From NCBI GenBank assembly GCA_947495295.1, contig CANLYJ010000005.1, positions 1 to 64,000 of the forward strand: a stretch of DNA of 64,000 nt, in the 5' to 3' direction. This document shows positions 8,273-17,864 of the stretch, piece by piece. The notes under the pieces were generated by a model. That model saw only the letters and a list, made by a program, of their open reading frames with translations. It was not told where the DNA came from and did not search any database. Position numbers and translations under genes: made by a program. Every line of letters starts with the position of its first letter. Position 1 is the stretch's first letter. Origin of the DNA: an uncultured Paracoccaceae bacterium (GTDB taxonomy: Bacteria > Pseudomonadota > Alphaproteobacteria > Rhodobacterales > Rhodobacteraceae).

Positions 8273-8923
8273 ATGACAGATATAAAACATCACTTAACAG
8301 AGCAGCTTTTGATGGGATATGCCGCCGGTACGTTGCCAGAGGCATTTAGCCTGGTCGTGGCGACGCATATTTCAATGTGTGATACATGCAGGGCCGCACT
8401 GGCGGAGTACGATGCCGTTGGCGGCGAGATTATGTTGGATGTTGATCCGACAGAGATGGCAGAGGATGCGCTGGCCGCAACGATGGCGCTGATCGATGGC
8501 ACGAGCGATACCGCGCCACAGAAGCCCGTGCAACGAACCGGTGGGATTTTCCCATCCCCCCTGAGAGACTACGTCAATGGCGATATTGACGAGGTGAAAT
8601 GGCGTCGCGTTGGTGGTGGGGTCAGTCAGATGATTTTGCCGACATCGAAAGATGCCAGCGTCCGTTTGTTGCGCATACCTGCAGGAATGGCGGTGCCTGA
8701 TCACGGCCACCGCGGCACTGAACTAACACTGGTCTTGCAGGGTGCATTTGTTGACGAAACCGACCGGTTTGGCGCGGGTGACGTCGAGGTTGCAGATGAA
8801 GATCTGCATCACACGCCTGTTGCAGAAGAAGGCATGGACTGTATTTGTCTGGCCGCAACTGACGCGCCATTGCGGTTCAACGGGCTTTTGCCCCGCATCG
8901 CACAGCGTTTCGTGGGAATTTAG
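8273..8923 (+). CDS. chrR: Anti-sigma factor ChrR (zinc-binding, cupin)
   Basis: A 216-residue anti-σE protein. The N-terminal ASD domain carries the zinc ligands H6, H32, C36 and C39 (H-x3-C-x2-C), matching known R. sphaeroides ChrR ligands within one position. This supports the ATG at 8273 over 8261 or 8264. The C-terminal cupin domain has H144, H146, E150 and H179/H180 as likely metal ligands, in VPDHGHRGTELTL and EDLHHTP. ChrR sequesters RpoE in the cytoplasm and is destroyed when singlet oxygen is formed. It overlaps or abuts rpoE and is followed by a strong terminator. Confidence 0.94.
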   Translation: MTDIKHHLTEQLLMGYAAGTLPEAFSLVVATHISMCDTCRAALAEYDAVGGEIMLDVDPTEMAEDALAATMALIDGTSDTAPQKPVQRTGGIFPSPLRDYVNGDIDEVKWRRVGGGVSQMILPTSKDASVRLLRIPAGMAVPDHGHRGTELTLVLQGAFVDETDRFGAGDVEVADEDLHHTPVAEEGMDCICLAATDAPLRFNGLLPRIAQRFVGI

Positions 8924-8954
8924 TGTCTATACCCGACTCGGACACCACTCAGCG

Positions 8955-8979
8955 AGGCCCCGGATCACCGGGGCCTTTT
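8955..8979 (+). terminator. Rho-independent terminator after chrR
   Basis: A nine-base-pair stem (AGGCCCCGG, 8955-8963, with CCGGGGCCT, 8968-8976) encloses a four-base loop (ATCA) and ends in a run of T. It lies 31 bases after the chrR stop codon. Confidence 0.9.
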
Positions 8980-9061
8980 ACATTTCGGACTTGCGGGCTC
9001 ATGACAGGCTGTTGTTCCTCGCGTTGAAAGCCAATACTGCTTCATCGCAAAGGAGTATGGC

Positions 9062-9730
9062 ATGACACTGCATCGCTGTTTGGCGTTTGTCTTTTTTCTG
9101 TTCACAGCCGCCGGTGCGCAAGCGCAGAGTTTTGCCGTTAACCTTGGTGACCGCACGCTTGGCACCATGACGTTTCAGCGCAATGGTGACGCCTTGCAGC
9201 TTCGTTCGTCGTTGAACAACACGCCGCTGAACCTGTTTAACGGAACCCTTGATGCGTCATCCCGCCCCGTCCGGCTGCAAACCGGAGAGGTCAGGCGGCA
9301 ACTTTTGGCATTAAGCGATACGACCCGCAAAAACCGTCAGGTGTCCATCTTGTTCGACCGGGGGGTGGTGACGGATGTTGTCATCAATCCGACCTCCGAA
9401 AAAACCGCAGTGTCAGGGCCAGCGCAGGTGCCGCAAGGCGTGTTGGATCCGGTCAGCGCGTTTGGACAGATCGTATCATCCCAAGGCTGCCCCGGCGTGA
9501 TGCAGATCTATGACGGTCGCCGCGTTGTCCGCCTGGCCACCAGCCAAACAACGCCAATTGCCAACGGTGTGCGATGTGATGTGTCTTATCAAGTGACCGC
9601 CGGACCAGGGCATTTGGCGCCCCTTAGCTTTAAGAATGCGTCAGTCTCGCTGAGATACGACGCAAAGGGGCTTTCAAGCCTGTCGATTGCCACCGGTCCT
9701 TTTGTCGTTTCAGTGGTCCGAATGAACTAG
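9062..9730 (+). CDS. DUF3108-like periplasmic protein
   Basis: A 222-residue protein with a clear Sec signal peptide: a hydrophobic stretch at residues 7-19 and a likely AQA cleavage site near residue 22. The mature part is rich in β-strand-like segments, with two cysteines (in SSQGCPGV and VRCDV) that could form a disulfide. The pattern is like DUF3108, a periplasmic family of unknown function. AAAGGAG lies nine bases before the ATG. It stands alone between the chrR terminator and the convergent rmuC gene, so its regulation is not evident. Confidence 0.65.
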   Translation: MTLHRCLAFVFFLFTAAGAQAQSFAVNLGDRTLGTMTFQRNGDALQLRSSLNNTPLNLFNGTLDASSRPVRLQTGEVRRQLLALSDTTRKNRQVSILFDRGVVTDVVINPTSEKTAVSGPAQVPQGVLDPVSAFGQIVSSQGCPGVMQIYDGRRVVRLATSQTTPIANGVRCDVSYQVTAGPGHLAPLSFKNASVSLRYDAKGLSSLSIATGPFVVSVVRMN

Positions 9731-9742
9731 CCGTGGGGCCGA

Positions 9743-10981
9743 TTATCCCTTGGGCGGCGTGATCGGGACGACTTTTGGGTCTGTTTCCGGCGCGATCTCT
9801 GCAAAGTCGAAATGATCAAGACGGTGCGCACGTTTGCCAGCCTTTTCCGCCGAGATTTTGATGTCTTCGATGTCTTTCGCCGCCTGACCGAAATGCCGGT
9901 CAAGGTTGCCAACACGGGTGACAAGCCGTTCGACATCGCCACGCAGCAGCGCCAGTTCCTTGCGGATTGCACCCGTCTGTTCACGCATCCGCGCGTCTTT
10001 CAGGATGGCGCGCATCGTATTCAAAGTGGCCATGCAGGTTGTTGGTGACACGATCCAGACCCTTGCTGCAAACCCGAACCTGACCACGTCAGGCAGGCGC
10101 GCGTGCAGTTCTGCATAGACCGCCTCGGAGGGCAGGAACATCAGCGCTCCGTCTGCGGTTTCGCCTTCGATTAGATAACTGTCGGATATCTTTTTAATAT
10201 GTGTTTTGACGGCTGCGCCCATGGTCGACAGCGCTCGTTCGCGGTCCGGCTTGGTCTCGGCGGCTATCAGCGCCTCATAGGCTTCCAGCGGGAATTTCGC
10301 GTCGATCACGATCGGCCCTGGCGGATTCGGCAGATGGACCAGACAGTCAGGTCGTTTGCCGTTCGACAGGGTCGCCTGCCATGTGTAGCTCTCGGCGGGC
10401 AAGGCCTTGGACACGATATCCTGCAGTTGAATTTCGCCAAACGCCCCACGGGTCTGTTTGTTTGACAGAATATCCTGCAGCGACAACACATCACCGGACA
10501 GCTTTTCGATATTCGTCTGAGCCTTGTCGATCGTGGCAAGGCGTTCTTGCAGTTCTGTCAGGCTTTTCGTTGTTTTTTCGGTGCTGCCAGAAAGGGTGTC
10601 TTTCATCCGATCCTGCATGTCGGACAACGACCGCGCCGACTTCAGGGCGTTGTCGGCCAGACGCTCGGCCATCTGGGCCTGCACCTCGGCCAGGCGCGCC
10701 TCCATCGTTTGGACAACGTGCACCTGTGCATTGGCTTGCGCATCACTGACCGTCTGAATGTTGCCGGCCAACTGGTGTTGGCCCTGCCCCAATGCCTGCA
10801 CATCGCCTGTCAAACGGCCAAGCTGACCGGTGACATACTGGACAGCATCGGCTGAACGCCCTGCGCGGCGGACTGTTATGACCAGCAAGAGCAGGATCAG
10901 GAATACGATAGATCCACCCACCAGGATGCCAATGACCAAAGGGTCATCAAATGCATAGGTTTGTTCGCCAATCTGGATCAT
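9743..10981 (-). CDS. rmuC: DNA recombination protein RmuC
   Basis: A 412-residue RmuC-family protein. It has an N-terminal membrane anchor (about residues 14-35), a long coiled-coil to roughly residue 150, then the conserved nuclease-like RmuC domain. The [24 protein letters not shown] and [13 protein letters not shown] segments are diagnostic. RmuC limits chromosomal inversions and is thought to act on branched DNA. The ATG overlaps the mutL stop codon (ATGA), so the two genes form a DNA-repair operon. A proline-rich tail follows the domain. Confidence 0.93.
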   Translation of the reverse strand: MIQIGEQTYAFDDPLVIGILVGGSIVFLILLLLVITVRRAGRSADAVQYVTGQLGRLTGDVQALGQGQHQLAGNIQTVSDAQANAQVHVVQTMEARLAEVQAQMAERLADNALKSARSLSDMQDRMKDTLSGSTEKTTKSLTELQERLATIDKAQTNIEKLSGDVLSLQDILSNKQTRGAFGEIQLQDIVSKALPAESYTWQATLSNGKRPDCLVHLPNPPGPIVIDAKFPLEAYEALIAAETKPDRERALSTMGAAVKTHIKKISDSYLIEGETADGALMFLPSEAVYAELHARLPDVVRFGFAARVWIVSPTTCMATLNTMRAILKDARMREQTGAIRKELALLRGDVERLVTRVGNLDRHFGQAAKDIEDIKISAEKAGKRAHRLDHFDFAEIAPETDPKVVPITPPKG

Positions 10982-12783
10982 GTGCGCCCGAACAGCCGTT
11001 CAATATCAGCCAGTTTCAGTTCCACATATGTGGGTCGCCCATGGTTACATTGGCCAGAAAGTGGCGTGGCTTCCATTTCCCGCAAAAGCGCGTTCATTTC
11101 AGCCCCTTGCATGCGTCGCCCCGACCGGATGGAACCATGGCAGGCCACCCGGCTCAGGATTGCTTCGATCTTGGTTTGCACATTGGCACTTTCCCCCTGA
11201 TCGGCCAACTCATCCAGAATGTCGCGCAGCATCTGTTCGGCATTGATTTCACCAAGAATGGCAGGCGTTTCGCGCACAGCGATTGCACCGCCGCCAAACG
11301 GTTCCACAGTCAGGCCTAAACGCCCCAACTCGTCTGCGATATCCATCAGTTGCACGATTTCTGATGTGGTCAGTTCAACAATCTCGGGGATCAGCAGGGC
11401 CTGCGCAGCGACACCGTTTTCAGCCATCTGGGTTTTCAGCTTTTCATAGACCAGCCGTTCATGGGCGGCATGCTGGTCAACGATGACGATGCCGGTCTCC
11501 GTCTGGGCGATGATGTAATTTTCATGCACTTGCGCCCGCGCGGCACCCAGTGGCAGATGATCGGGTTCATCGACAACCTCTGGTTCGATCCGCCCTGATG
11601 GGGCTTCGCCAAAACCGGGGGCTTGGGCCTGAAAGGTCATCGACCGCGCGCTGAAGCTTGGCCTGTCCATTTGATAAACACGCGGGGTCGTGGGCTCTGG
11701 CGTGATCGCGCCCAATGTCGCATTTGCCACAGTTGTCGACGCCCGGTGCCCCGCATCCGCCAAAGCATGGCGCAGTCCCGAAACGATCAGCCCCCGCACC
11801 GCCCCGGGATCGCGAAACCGAACTTCGGATTTGGCCGGATGTACGTTGACATCGACCAGCGTCGGGTCGCAATCCACGAACAGGGCGGCGACAGGGTGCC
11901 GATCACGCGACAGGACATCCATATAGGCCGCGCGCAGCGCGCCAAGCAGCATCTTGTCCCGCACAGGGCGTCCGTTCACGAACAGGAATTGCGCGACCGC
12001 CGCACCACGTGAATATGTGGGCAATGCGGCATAGCCCGTCAGGTGGAACCCGTCGCGCTGTGCATCAATTGCCAGCGCGTTTTCGGCGAAATCACGGCCA
12101 AGCACGCTGCGCAAGCGACCATGCAGCGCATCAAACAAATCACCGCTTTCCGCATCGGCACGGAATGTCGTGCGTTGATCCCCGCCGGATGTATCGCGCA
12201 GAATGAAGGTGATGAACGGTTCGGCCATGGCCAGCCTTTTGACCACATCGCTGATCGCTTGCGCCTCTGCCCGGTCAGTGCGCAGGAACTTTAGGCGGGC
12301 AGGCGTTGCAAAAAAGATATCCCGTAATTCAACCACGGTTCCGGCGGATAATGCAGCAGGGCGCGGATCATCGACCTTGCTGCCCGATACGCTAATACTT
12401 GCAGCATCTTCACCAGCCACGCGCGACGTGATGGTCAGCCGACCAACCGCACCCAGTGATGGCAGCGCCTCGCCCCGGAACCCGAAGGAATTGATATTCA
12501 GCAGGTCGGACCCATCAATCTTTGATGTCGCATGACGGGACAGGGCAAGTCGCAGATCATCACGCGCAATCCCGCAGCCGTCATCAGTGACGCGGATCAG
12601 TGTCTTTCCCCCATCTGCGATGACAACCTCAACCCGTGTTGCGCCTGCATCAATGCTGTTCTCAACAAGCTCTTTCACTGCAGAGGCGGGGCGTTCCAAA
12701 ACTTCACCCGCGGCAATACGGTTGATTGCAGCTTCATCCAGCTGTCTGATCACCGGATTGGGGTTTATGTGGGGGTCAGTCAT
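10978..12783 (-). CDS. mutL: DNA mismatch repair protein MutL
   Basis: A 601-residue MutL. The N-terminal GHKL ATPase shows [16 protein letters not shown] and GFRGEAL. The C-terminal dimerisation domain carries the endonuclease metal motif [12 protein letters not shown] (DQHA-x2-E-x4-E), the [11 protein letters not shown] segment and CNHGRPT near the end. MutL couples MutS recognition to strand removal. The endonuclease motif indicates a MutH-independent nicking system, as in most bacteria outside the Enterobacteriaceae. I chose the ATG at 12783 by similarity; 12789 is possible. It overlaps rmuC downstream. Confidence 0.97.
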   Translation of the reverse strand: MTDPHINPNPVIRQLDEAAINRIAAGEVLERPASAVKELVENSIDAGATRVEVVIADGGKTLIRVTDDGCGIARDDLRLALSRHATSKIDGSDLLNINSFGFRGEALPSLGAVGRLTITSRVAGEDAASISVSGSKVDDPRPAALSAGTVVELRDIFFATPARLKFLRTDRAEAQAISDVVKRLAMAEPFITFILRDTSGGDQRTTFRADAESGDLFDALHGRLRSVLGRDFAENALAIDAQRDGFHLTGYAALPTYSRGAAVAQFLFVNGRPVRDKMLLGALRAAYMDVLSRDRHPVAALFVDCDPTLVDVNVHPAKSEVRFRDPGAVRGLIVSGLRHALADAGHRASTTVANATLGAITPEPTTPRVYQMDRPSFSARSMTFQAQAPGFGEAPSGRIEPEVVDEPDHLPLGAARAQVHENYIIAQTETGIVIVDQHAAHERLVYEKLKTQMAENGVAAQALLIPEIVELTTSEIVQLMDIADELGRLGLTVEPFGGGAIAVRETPAILGEINAEQMLRDILDELADQGESANVQTKIEAILSRVACHGSIRSGRRMQGAEMNALLREMEATPLSGQCNHGRPTYVELKLADIERLFGRT

Positions 12784-12890
12784 GGCCATGCCACAAGTTA
12801 TAGCATGCGCATGCCCGATTCTACGAGGGCGAAAACGCCGTTGACAACCCATCTATGTAAGTACACGCTAACGTAAATGGAGGACAATAG

Positions 12891-13889
12891 ATGCGGGTAC
12901 TTGTTGTCGGCGGCACGGGGTTTCTGGGCGGTGCAACGGCCAAAGCTGCGCTGGCCAACGGCCATGACGTCACCGTCATGACACGATCTGGCAAAGGGGT
13001 TGCGGACGGGGCGGTGACACTGATTGCAGATCGTGAAGAACCGATGCCTGATTTATCGGGACAATTCGACGCGGTGATTGATACCTGCGGTTATGCGCCG
13101 GACATGGTCAGCCAGTTGGCGAAGGCCACCGGACCTGTCCACTACGTCTTTGTGTCGTCCATTTCCGTTTATGATGACATGTCGACCCCGCGATTTGACG
13201 AAACGGCATCCGCGCGTGCCGCAACCGACGAAGATCTGCAACTGGCCGCCGATGTAGCGCCAGAGCTTCGCGGCACGGCCACGCCTTACGGACCATCGTA
13301 CGGGCGACTAAAACGATCATGCGAAATTGCGGCAAAGGCGGCATTTGACGGCGACTGTACCGTAATACGTCTGGGCCTGATCGTTGGCCCGCACGACTAC
13401 ACCGACAGATTCACTTGGTGGGTCAGGCGATGCGACGGGGGTGACGCAATCCTCGCGCCGGGGCCAAAGGATCGGCCTATTCAGATCATTGATGTGAGGG
13501 ACGCGGCAGCTTTCCTTGTCCGCATGGCCGAGGCGCGCAAATGCGATACTTTCAACCTGACTGGCGCGGCATTTACTATCGAAACGATGCTGGATGCGAT
13601 CTGCGCGAGAGCAAAGAACAGAACCCCGGTGATCTTTCGCCCACTCAACGTCTTTACGCAGGCCGGTTTGCGGCATTGGACGGATTTGCCGCTGATCGTG
13701 CCGGATGATCCGAAATTTGCGCAGATGCTAAATGTGTCGGTCACAAAGGCTTATGAAGCCGGTCTCGAAACCCGGCCACTTGCGGAGACGATCCAATCTG
13801 TTCTGGACTGGGATCGGCAAAACCGTGACCGCAGCTTGCTATGTGGGATGTCGCCCGAACAAGAAGCCGCGGTCAGGGCAATTGCCTGA
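12891..13889 (+). CDS. NAD-dependent epimerase/dehydratase family protein
   Basis: A 332-residue extended short-chain dehydrogenase. The N-terminal GGTGFLGG motif (residues 7-14) binds NAD(P). The catalytic Tyr-x3-Lys appears in YGRLK near residue 140, with serines of the active site in VFVSSISVY. The C-terminal part contains the substrate-binding segment QIIDVRDAAAFLVRM seen in sugar epimerases and isoflavone-reductase-like enzymes. GGAGGA precedes the ATG. It is a monocistronic gene divergent from mutL, and its substrate cannot be determined from context. Confidence 0.8.
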   Translation: MRVLVVGGTGFLGGATAKAALANGHDVTVMTRSGKGVADGAVTLIADREEPMPDLSGQFDAVIDTCGYAPDMVSQLAKATGPVHYVFVSSISVYDDMSTPRFDETASARAATDEDLQLAADVAPELRGTATPYGPSYGRLKRSCEIAAKAAFDGDCTVIRLGLIVGPHDYTDRFTWWVRRCDGGDAILAPGPKDRPIQIIDVRDAAAFLVRMAEARKCDTFNLTGAAFTIETMLDAICARAKNRTPVIFRPLNVFTQAGLRHWTDLPLIVPDDPKFAQMLNVSVTKAYEAGLETRPLAETIQSVLDWDRQNRDRSLLCGMSPEQEAAVRAIA

Positions 13890-13895
13890 CAGATC

Positions 13896-15206
13896 TTACT
13901 GCGTGCTTTCCAGCCCCTCGGGTTTGCCAACAACAACGAAATGAAGGTCATCGGGCTGCAAAAGCTCTGCTGCGACCCGGTTCACATCCTCCAGCGTCAC
14001 CGCTTCGATATAGTCATTGCGGTTGACCACGTAATCCGGTGACAGTCCGATCATCTGCATGCCAACCATTATCTTGGCAATCTCGCTATTTCCATCGAAC
14101 CGAAGGGGGTATTCACCAGTCAAAAAGGTCTTTGCCGTCGCCAGCTCTTCCGCTGTCATGCCTTCATTTGCCATGCGCGCCCATTCATTGCGCGTCACCT
14201 CGATTGCCTCGGCGATCGTATCATTGGATGATGCAACAGAGCCAAGCACCATTTCCGCGTGAAATTTGGGCACAAGAAAGGTGCGAATTCCATAAGTCAG
14301 ACCGCGCTTTTCGCGCACTTCTTGCATCAAACGGGACTCAAAACCGCCAGCGCCAAGCACCCGGTTCATGATATAAGCGGCAAAGAAATCATCATCATCG
14401 CGTTTGATCCCGGCATGACCGAACAGGGCAACGGATTGTGGTGTGTTAAAATCAATGACGGTCACACCCCCATCCAAACCAAAATCCACATCCGGGGGCA
14501 GGTCGGGGCCGGTGGCGGGCAAGTCAATCAAAAGTGCGTCCAGCATGTCGCCGACCTCATCAGCCCTGACATCACCCACAACCGCGACAAAAAGCTGGTC
14601 CCGTGTCAGGGCGTTGCGATGGGCATCAAACATGTCGTCGCCGGTCAAGGCGCTGACGGTTTCGACGGTACCGCTTAGGCTGCTGCCATAGGGGTGGTCA
14701 CCAAAGGCGGCCGCGTCAAATGCGGCATTGGCAATTTCGTTGGGATCCTTGGCATCGCTCCCGATCCCGGTGATGACCTGTGCCCGTACCCGGTCCAGCG
14801 CGTCTTGGTCAAAGCTCGGCGAAACCAATGACTGACGCAGCAGCCCAAGCGCCTCGTCCCTGTTTTCGGTCAGGAAACGTGCGGAAATCGACAGCGTGTC
14901 ATCATAGGCCCGATAGCTGAATCGGGCGGCCAATGCTTCGCGGGCGGCCTGAAATTCCTGGGCGGTCATGTCGCCCGATCCTTCCTCCAGCAATCCCGCC
15001 ATGAGGTTGGTCGCCCCGCGTTTCCCCGGCAGATCCAGCGATGCGCTACCGCGAAAACGAATTTCCAACCCGATGAAAGGAATGCTTGGTTCTTCCACGA
15101 CCCAAGCATTGATGCCACCGGGCGAGGTGACCTCTTTGATGTCAATCTCGGCCTGGACGATACTTGCTGCATGGGCCAGGAAAACGGCGAAAACAATGCG
15201 CAACAT
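13896..15206 (-). CDS. M16 peptidase-like protein lacking the zinc motif
   Basis: A 436-residue M16 (pitrilysin/insulinase) family protein with an N-terminal signal peptide (residues 1-19, likely cleavage after VQA). At the position of the HxxEH zinc motif it reads NLMAGLLEEG, so it should be catalytically inactive. The R/Y motif of the second domain is present (REKRGLTYGIRTF). It is encoded one base downstream (TGATG overlap) of an intact M16 peptidase, as in mitochondrial processing peptidase and many bacterial pairs, where one subunit is structural. The pair probably forms a periplasmic heterodimer. Confidence 0.9.
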   Translation of the reverse strand: MLRIVFAVFLAHAASIVQAEIDIKEVTSPGGINAWVVEEPSIPFIGLEIRFRGSASLDLPGKRGATNLMAGLLEEGSGDMTAQEFQAAREALAARFSYRAYDDTLSISARFLTENRDEALGLLRQSLVSPSFDQDALDRVRAQVITGIGSDAKDPNEIANAAFDAAAFGDHPYGSSLSGTVETVSALTGDDMFDAHRNALTRDQLFVAVVGDVRADEVGDMLDALLIDLPATGPDLPPDVDFGLDGGVTVIDFNTPQSVALFGHAGIKRDDDDFFAAYIMNRVLGAGGFESRLMQEVREKRGLTYGIRTFLVPKFHAEMVLGSVASSNDTIAEAIEVTRNEWARMANEGMTAEELATAKTFLTGEYPLRFDGNSEIAKIMVGMQMIGLSPDYVVNRNDYIEAVTLEDVNRVAAELLQPDDLHFVVVGKPEGLESTQ

Positions 15207-16537
15207 CAGCGTGCCTCCTCTTGGTTGGACACGACCCAGCCGGTCACGGACTGGTCACGGTTTAATACTTTGGCCGCGACAGCCTTGATGTCGTCCTCAG
15301 TCACTGATTGCAGGACATCAGGCCATGCTTGTACATCCTCTATCGTCAGACTTTGGGTCAAGGCGGCGCCATACCGGCGAGCCAAACCACTCACATCATC
15401 CAATGCATAAACTTCCGAGGCGCGCAGTTGGGTGCGAATGCTTTCCATTCGTTCCGGGTCGATGTCGTTTTCCAGAAAACTGGCAATGACCTCATCCATT
15501 GCCGCCTCCGCCTCTGACAATGTGACGTCAGCAGAAGGTACAACCGTGACGCCAAAGCTGGTATCGTCAAGCGCATTGCCGCTGTAAGACGCGTTTGTAT
15601 AGACCGCTATCTGGCTGTCGAATTGCAAGGCCCGGCCAAGGTCAGATGTGAACGGCGAACCGCCCAGAAGTTCGGCAAGATAAACCAATGCTGCGGCTTC
15701 TTCCTGCGCGCCCGGGTCGCGTTCCGGGGCCAGATAGCTGCGTGTGATGTAGGGGGTGCTGACGCGTGGATCTGCAAAAGTGATCCGACGTTCGGCGCGC
15801 TGGGGTGGTTCCTGTGGACGTAACCGCTCGGGCAATTGTGGCTCTGCCGGAATGACACCGTAATAGGTTTCGGCGAGCGCTTTGACCTCGTCCGGTTCAA
15901 CGTCACCAGCCACGACTAGCACTGCATTGTTGGGGGAATAGTAGAGGTCGTAGAAATCCAACGTATCCTGTAGGTCCAACTGTTCCATCTCGTGTTTCCA
16001 GCCGATGACAGGCAGACCATAACGGTGGTTTTGATAAAGTGCGGCGCGAAATTGTTCACTTGCCAGCGCATTTGGGTTGTTTTCCGTGCGCTGATTACGT
16101 TCTTCCAGGACGACATTACGCTCCGTCTCGATATCCTCTGCGGTGATCGCCAGATTGTTCATCCGGTTACTTTCCATCTGCATCATCAGTTCAAGCCGGT
16201 CGGCGGCGATGCGTTGGAAATAGGCGGTGTAGTCATAGCTGGTGAAAGCGTTATCGCTACCGCCATTGGCTGCCACGGTCGCCGAAAACTCACCCGCCTC
16301 CAGAACGTCAGTTGCCTTGAAAAGCAGATGTTCCAGAAAATGCGCGACGCCTGACGCGCCAACGGGTTCATCCGCTGATCCGATCCGATACCACACCATA
16401 TGCACCACCGCAGGTGCCCGGTGGTCTTCGATCACGACGACATCCATGCCGTTATCAAGCCTGAATGTCGTTACATCAGCGGCTTTCGCTGCAGTGGCAA
16501 AGCCAATCATCGCGAGGACGGCAAACAATCGTGTCAT
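15206..16537 (-). CDS. M16 family zinc peptidase (active subunit)
   Basis: A 443-residue pitrilysin-type metallopeptidase. A signal peptide covers residues 1-19 (cleavage near AKA). The zinc-binding HxxEH motif is in GVAHFLEHLLF, and the downstream glutamate is in the ETERNVVLEE segment. The second-domain segments NNAVLVVAGDVEP and SGLARRYG are typical. I chose the ATG at 16537 because AAGGG lies five bases upstream and the signal peptide then has a normal n-region. It is coupled to the inactive paralogue. It probably degrades periplasmic peptides; the substrate is unknown. Confidence 0.92.
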   Translation of the reverse strand: MTRLFAVLAMIGFATAAKAADVTTFRLDNGMDVVVIEDHRAPAVVHMVWYRIGSADEPVGASGVAHFLEHLLFKATDVLEAGEFSATVAANGGSDNAFTSYDYTAYFQRIAADRLELMMQMESNRMNNLAITAEDIETERNVVLEERNQRTENNPNALASEQFRAALYQNHRYGLPVIGWKHEMEQLDLQDTLDFYDLYYSPNNAVLVVAGDVEPDEVKALAETYYGVIPAEPQLPERLRPQEPPQRAERRITFADPRVSTPYITRSYLAPERDPGAQEEAAALVYLAELLGGSPFTSDLGRALQFDSQIAVYTNASYSGNALDDTSFGVTVVPSADVTLSEAEAAMDEVIASFLENDIDPERMESIRTQLRASEVYALDDVSGLARRYGAALTQSLTIEDVQAWPDVLQSVTEDDIKAVAAKVLNRDQSVTGWVVSNQEEAR

Positions 16538-16620
16538 GGGCACCCTTTTCATTGTGTTATCGTGCAACGTACGCTGGGCGCGCCATTGTTCAAGTCAACA
16601 AACGCGGATGTGAGATGTGG

Positions 16621-17277
16621 TTATTGATCGTCTGTGATCGGGGTGCATACCCTGCGCAGTTGATTGCCTGGCCCTTCGGTGGTGAAGACACAGGACTGGC
16701 GGACCCGTCGTGGGGTTACAACCGGTGCAGGTTGCACCGCGACTGTGCCGGGGCGGGTCTGCGCCGTCGGCTGTGGCAGTCGCGGCGTTGGAACCGCGAC
16801 ACCAGCCGCGCGCAAACGCGCAAGCTCTCCCCGGGCATCCAGCGCCTGCGATGCATAGGCAGGAAAATAGCGGTCGCGCCCAAGCGGATTGAAAATGTTC
16901 AGACGGCTTTTGCCATCACGGAACGCCTTGTCCATAGCGGCCAGTTCGCCGCGAATATTCGGGGTCACACCATAGCGGCTGGTTTGCGCTATCAGGGCGT
17001 TGTCCCTTGCCGGGATGCCACCAGCGAATTGTGCGGCGCTTGATCCGCCAAGGGCCGCAATCGCCTCTGCCTTGGGGTTCGGATCAGCAAGGTTTGCGCC
17101 GCCCGGGGTGGGCTCTGGCAGTGACGTTGTGGGTGGCAATGTCAGCGGGCGTTGGGGAATGACAGCGAATTCATCGGGTCCGCCACCCGCCGCCCGCAAA
17201 TCACGCAAGGACCTGTCCGTGTTCGCGCAGGCAGACATCAGTACCACCGCCAAAATAGAAAGAATGATCGCGCGCAT
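16621..17277 (-). CDS. DUF3035 lipoprotein, BamF-like
   Basis: A 218-residue lipoprotein. The lipobox LMSAC at residues 13-17 predicts lipid attachment at C17. The rest is proline-rich and low in structure, with LPPTTSLPEPTPGG near residue 50 as in DUF3035. In Caulobacter a DUF3035 protein (BamF) is a subunit of the β-barrel assembly machine at the outer membrane. I chose the ATG at 17277, which has AAGGA upstream. It lies directly downstream of lspA, which encodes the peptidase that matures lipoproteins, so the order makes functional sense. Confidence 0.8.
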   Translation of the reverse strand: MRAIILSILAVVLMSACANTDRSLRDLRAAGGGPDEFAVIPQRPLTLPPTTSLPEPTPGGANLADPNPKAEAIAALGGSSAAQFAGGIPARDNALIAQTSRYGVTPNIRGELAAMDKAFRDGKSRLNIFNPLGRDRYFPAYASQALDARGELARLRAAGVAVPTPRLPQPTAQTRPGTVAVQPAPVVTPRRVRQSCVFTTEGPGNQLRRVCTPITDDQ

Positions 17278-17330
17278 CGACAAGTCCTTTTTCAGTCTTC
17301 TAGGCTGTTTAACCGATGCGCGATGGCAGG

Positions 17331-17852
17331 TCACGCCTTCTTGTTAGGGGATTTCGATTTGCTGTCATCAGCAAAGAATGCAAGGCCGATAGCGCCTGCA
17401 AAAATCGCGATGTCAGCCACGTTGAACGCATAAGGGTTGTTGATCCCACAGCAGGACATATTCAGAAAATCCGCAACGGCCCCATAGAAAAAACGGTCAA
17501 TCACGTTTCCCATCGCACCGCCAATCAAAAAGCCGCCTGCGATATAGGTCCACTTTGTGCCACCTGCGCGCCGCAACCACCAGATAACGCCACCGGTGAT
17601 CGCAAAAGCCACGCCAATCAGCACCCAGCGCATGTCATATTGGGCGAAAAGGCCAAAGTTCACACCGCGATTCCAAGCCATACGAAACACAAGAAACGGT
17701 GGAAACACCTCAACCGTTTCGGGACGAGGCAGTTGATCAGACGGGACCCGGACCTGCGCCCATTGCAGACCGAAGACGCTGAACAGGACATAGAATTTGA
17801 TCACCTGATCAATCAGGAAAACCCAGAAACCGGTCCAGAACATCAGCCGCAT
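17331..17852 (-). CDS. lspA: Lipoprotein signal peptidase (signal peptidase II)
   Basis: A 173-residue inner-membrane aspartyl protease with four hydrophobic segments. The conserved DQVIKFYV near the N-terminus, NRGVNFGLF, and the two catalytic aspartates in GNVIDRF and FNVADI are all present. It cleaves prolipoproteins before the lipidated cysteine. GGGG seven bases before the ATG at 17852 supports the start. It lies between purH and the bamF-like gene on the same strand. The C-terminus is lysine-rich (DDSKSKSPNKKA). Confidence 0.95.
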   Translation of the reverse strand: MRLMFWTGFWVFLIDQVIKFYVLFSVFGLQWAQVRVPSDQLPRPETVEVFPPFLVFRMAWNRGVNFGLFAQYDMRWVLIGVAFAITGGVIWWLRRAGGTKWTYIAGGFLIGGAMGNVIDRFFYGAVADFLNMSCCGINNPYAFNVADIAIFAGAIGLAFFADDSKSKSPNKKA

Positions 17853-17864
17853 ATCGCTGCCCCT

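Noticed and set aside
12841-12867. TTGACA-type promoter before the epimerase gene
   Set aside because: TTGACA at 12841 is good, but no -10 box is found at normal spacing. Not supported enough to list.
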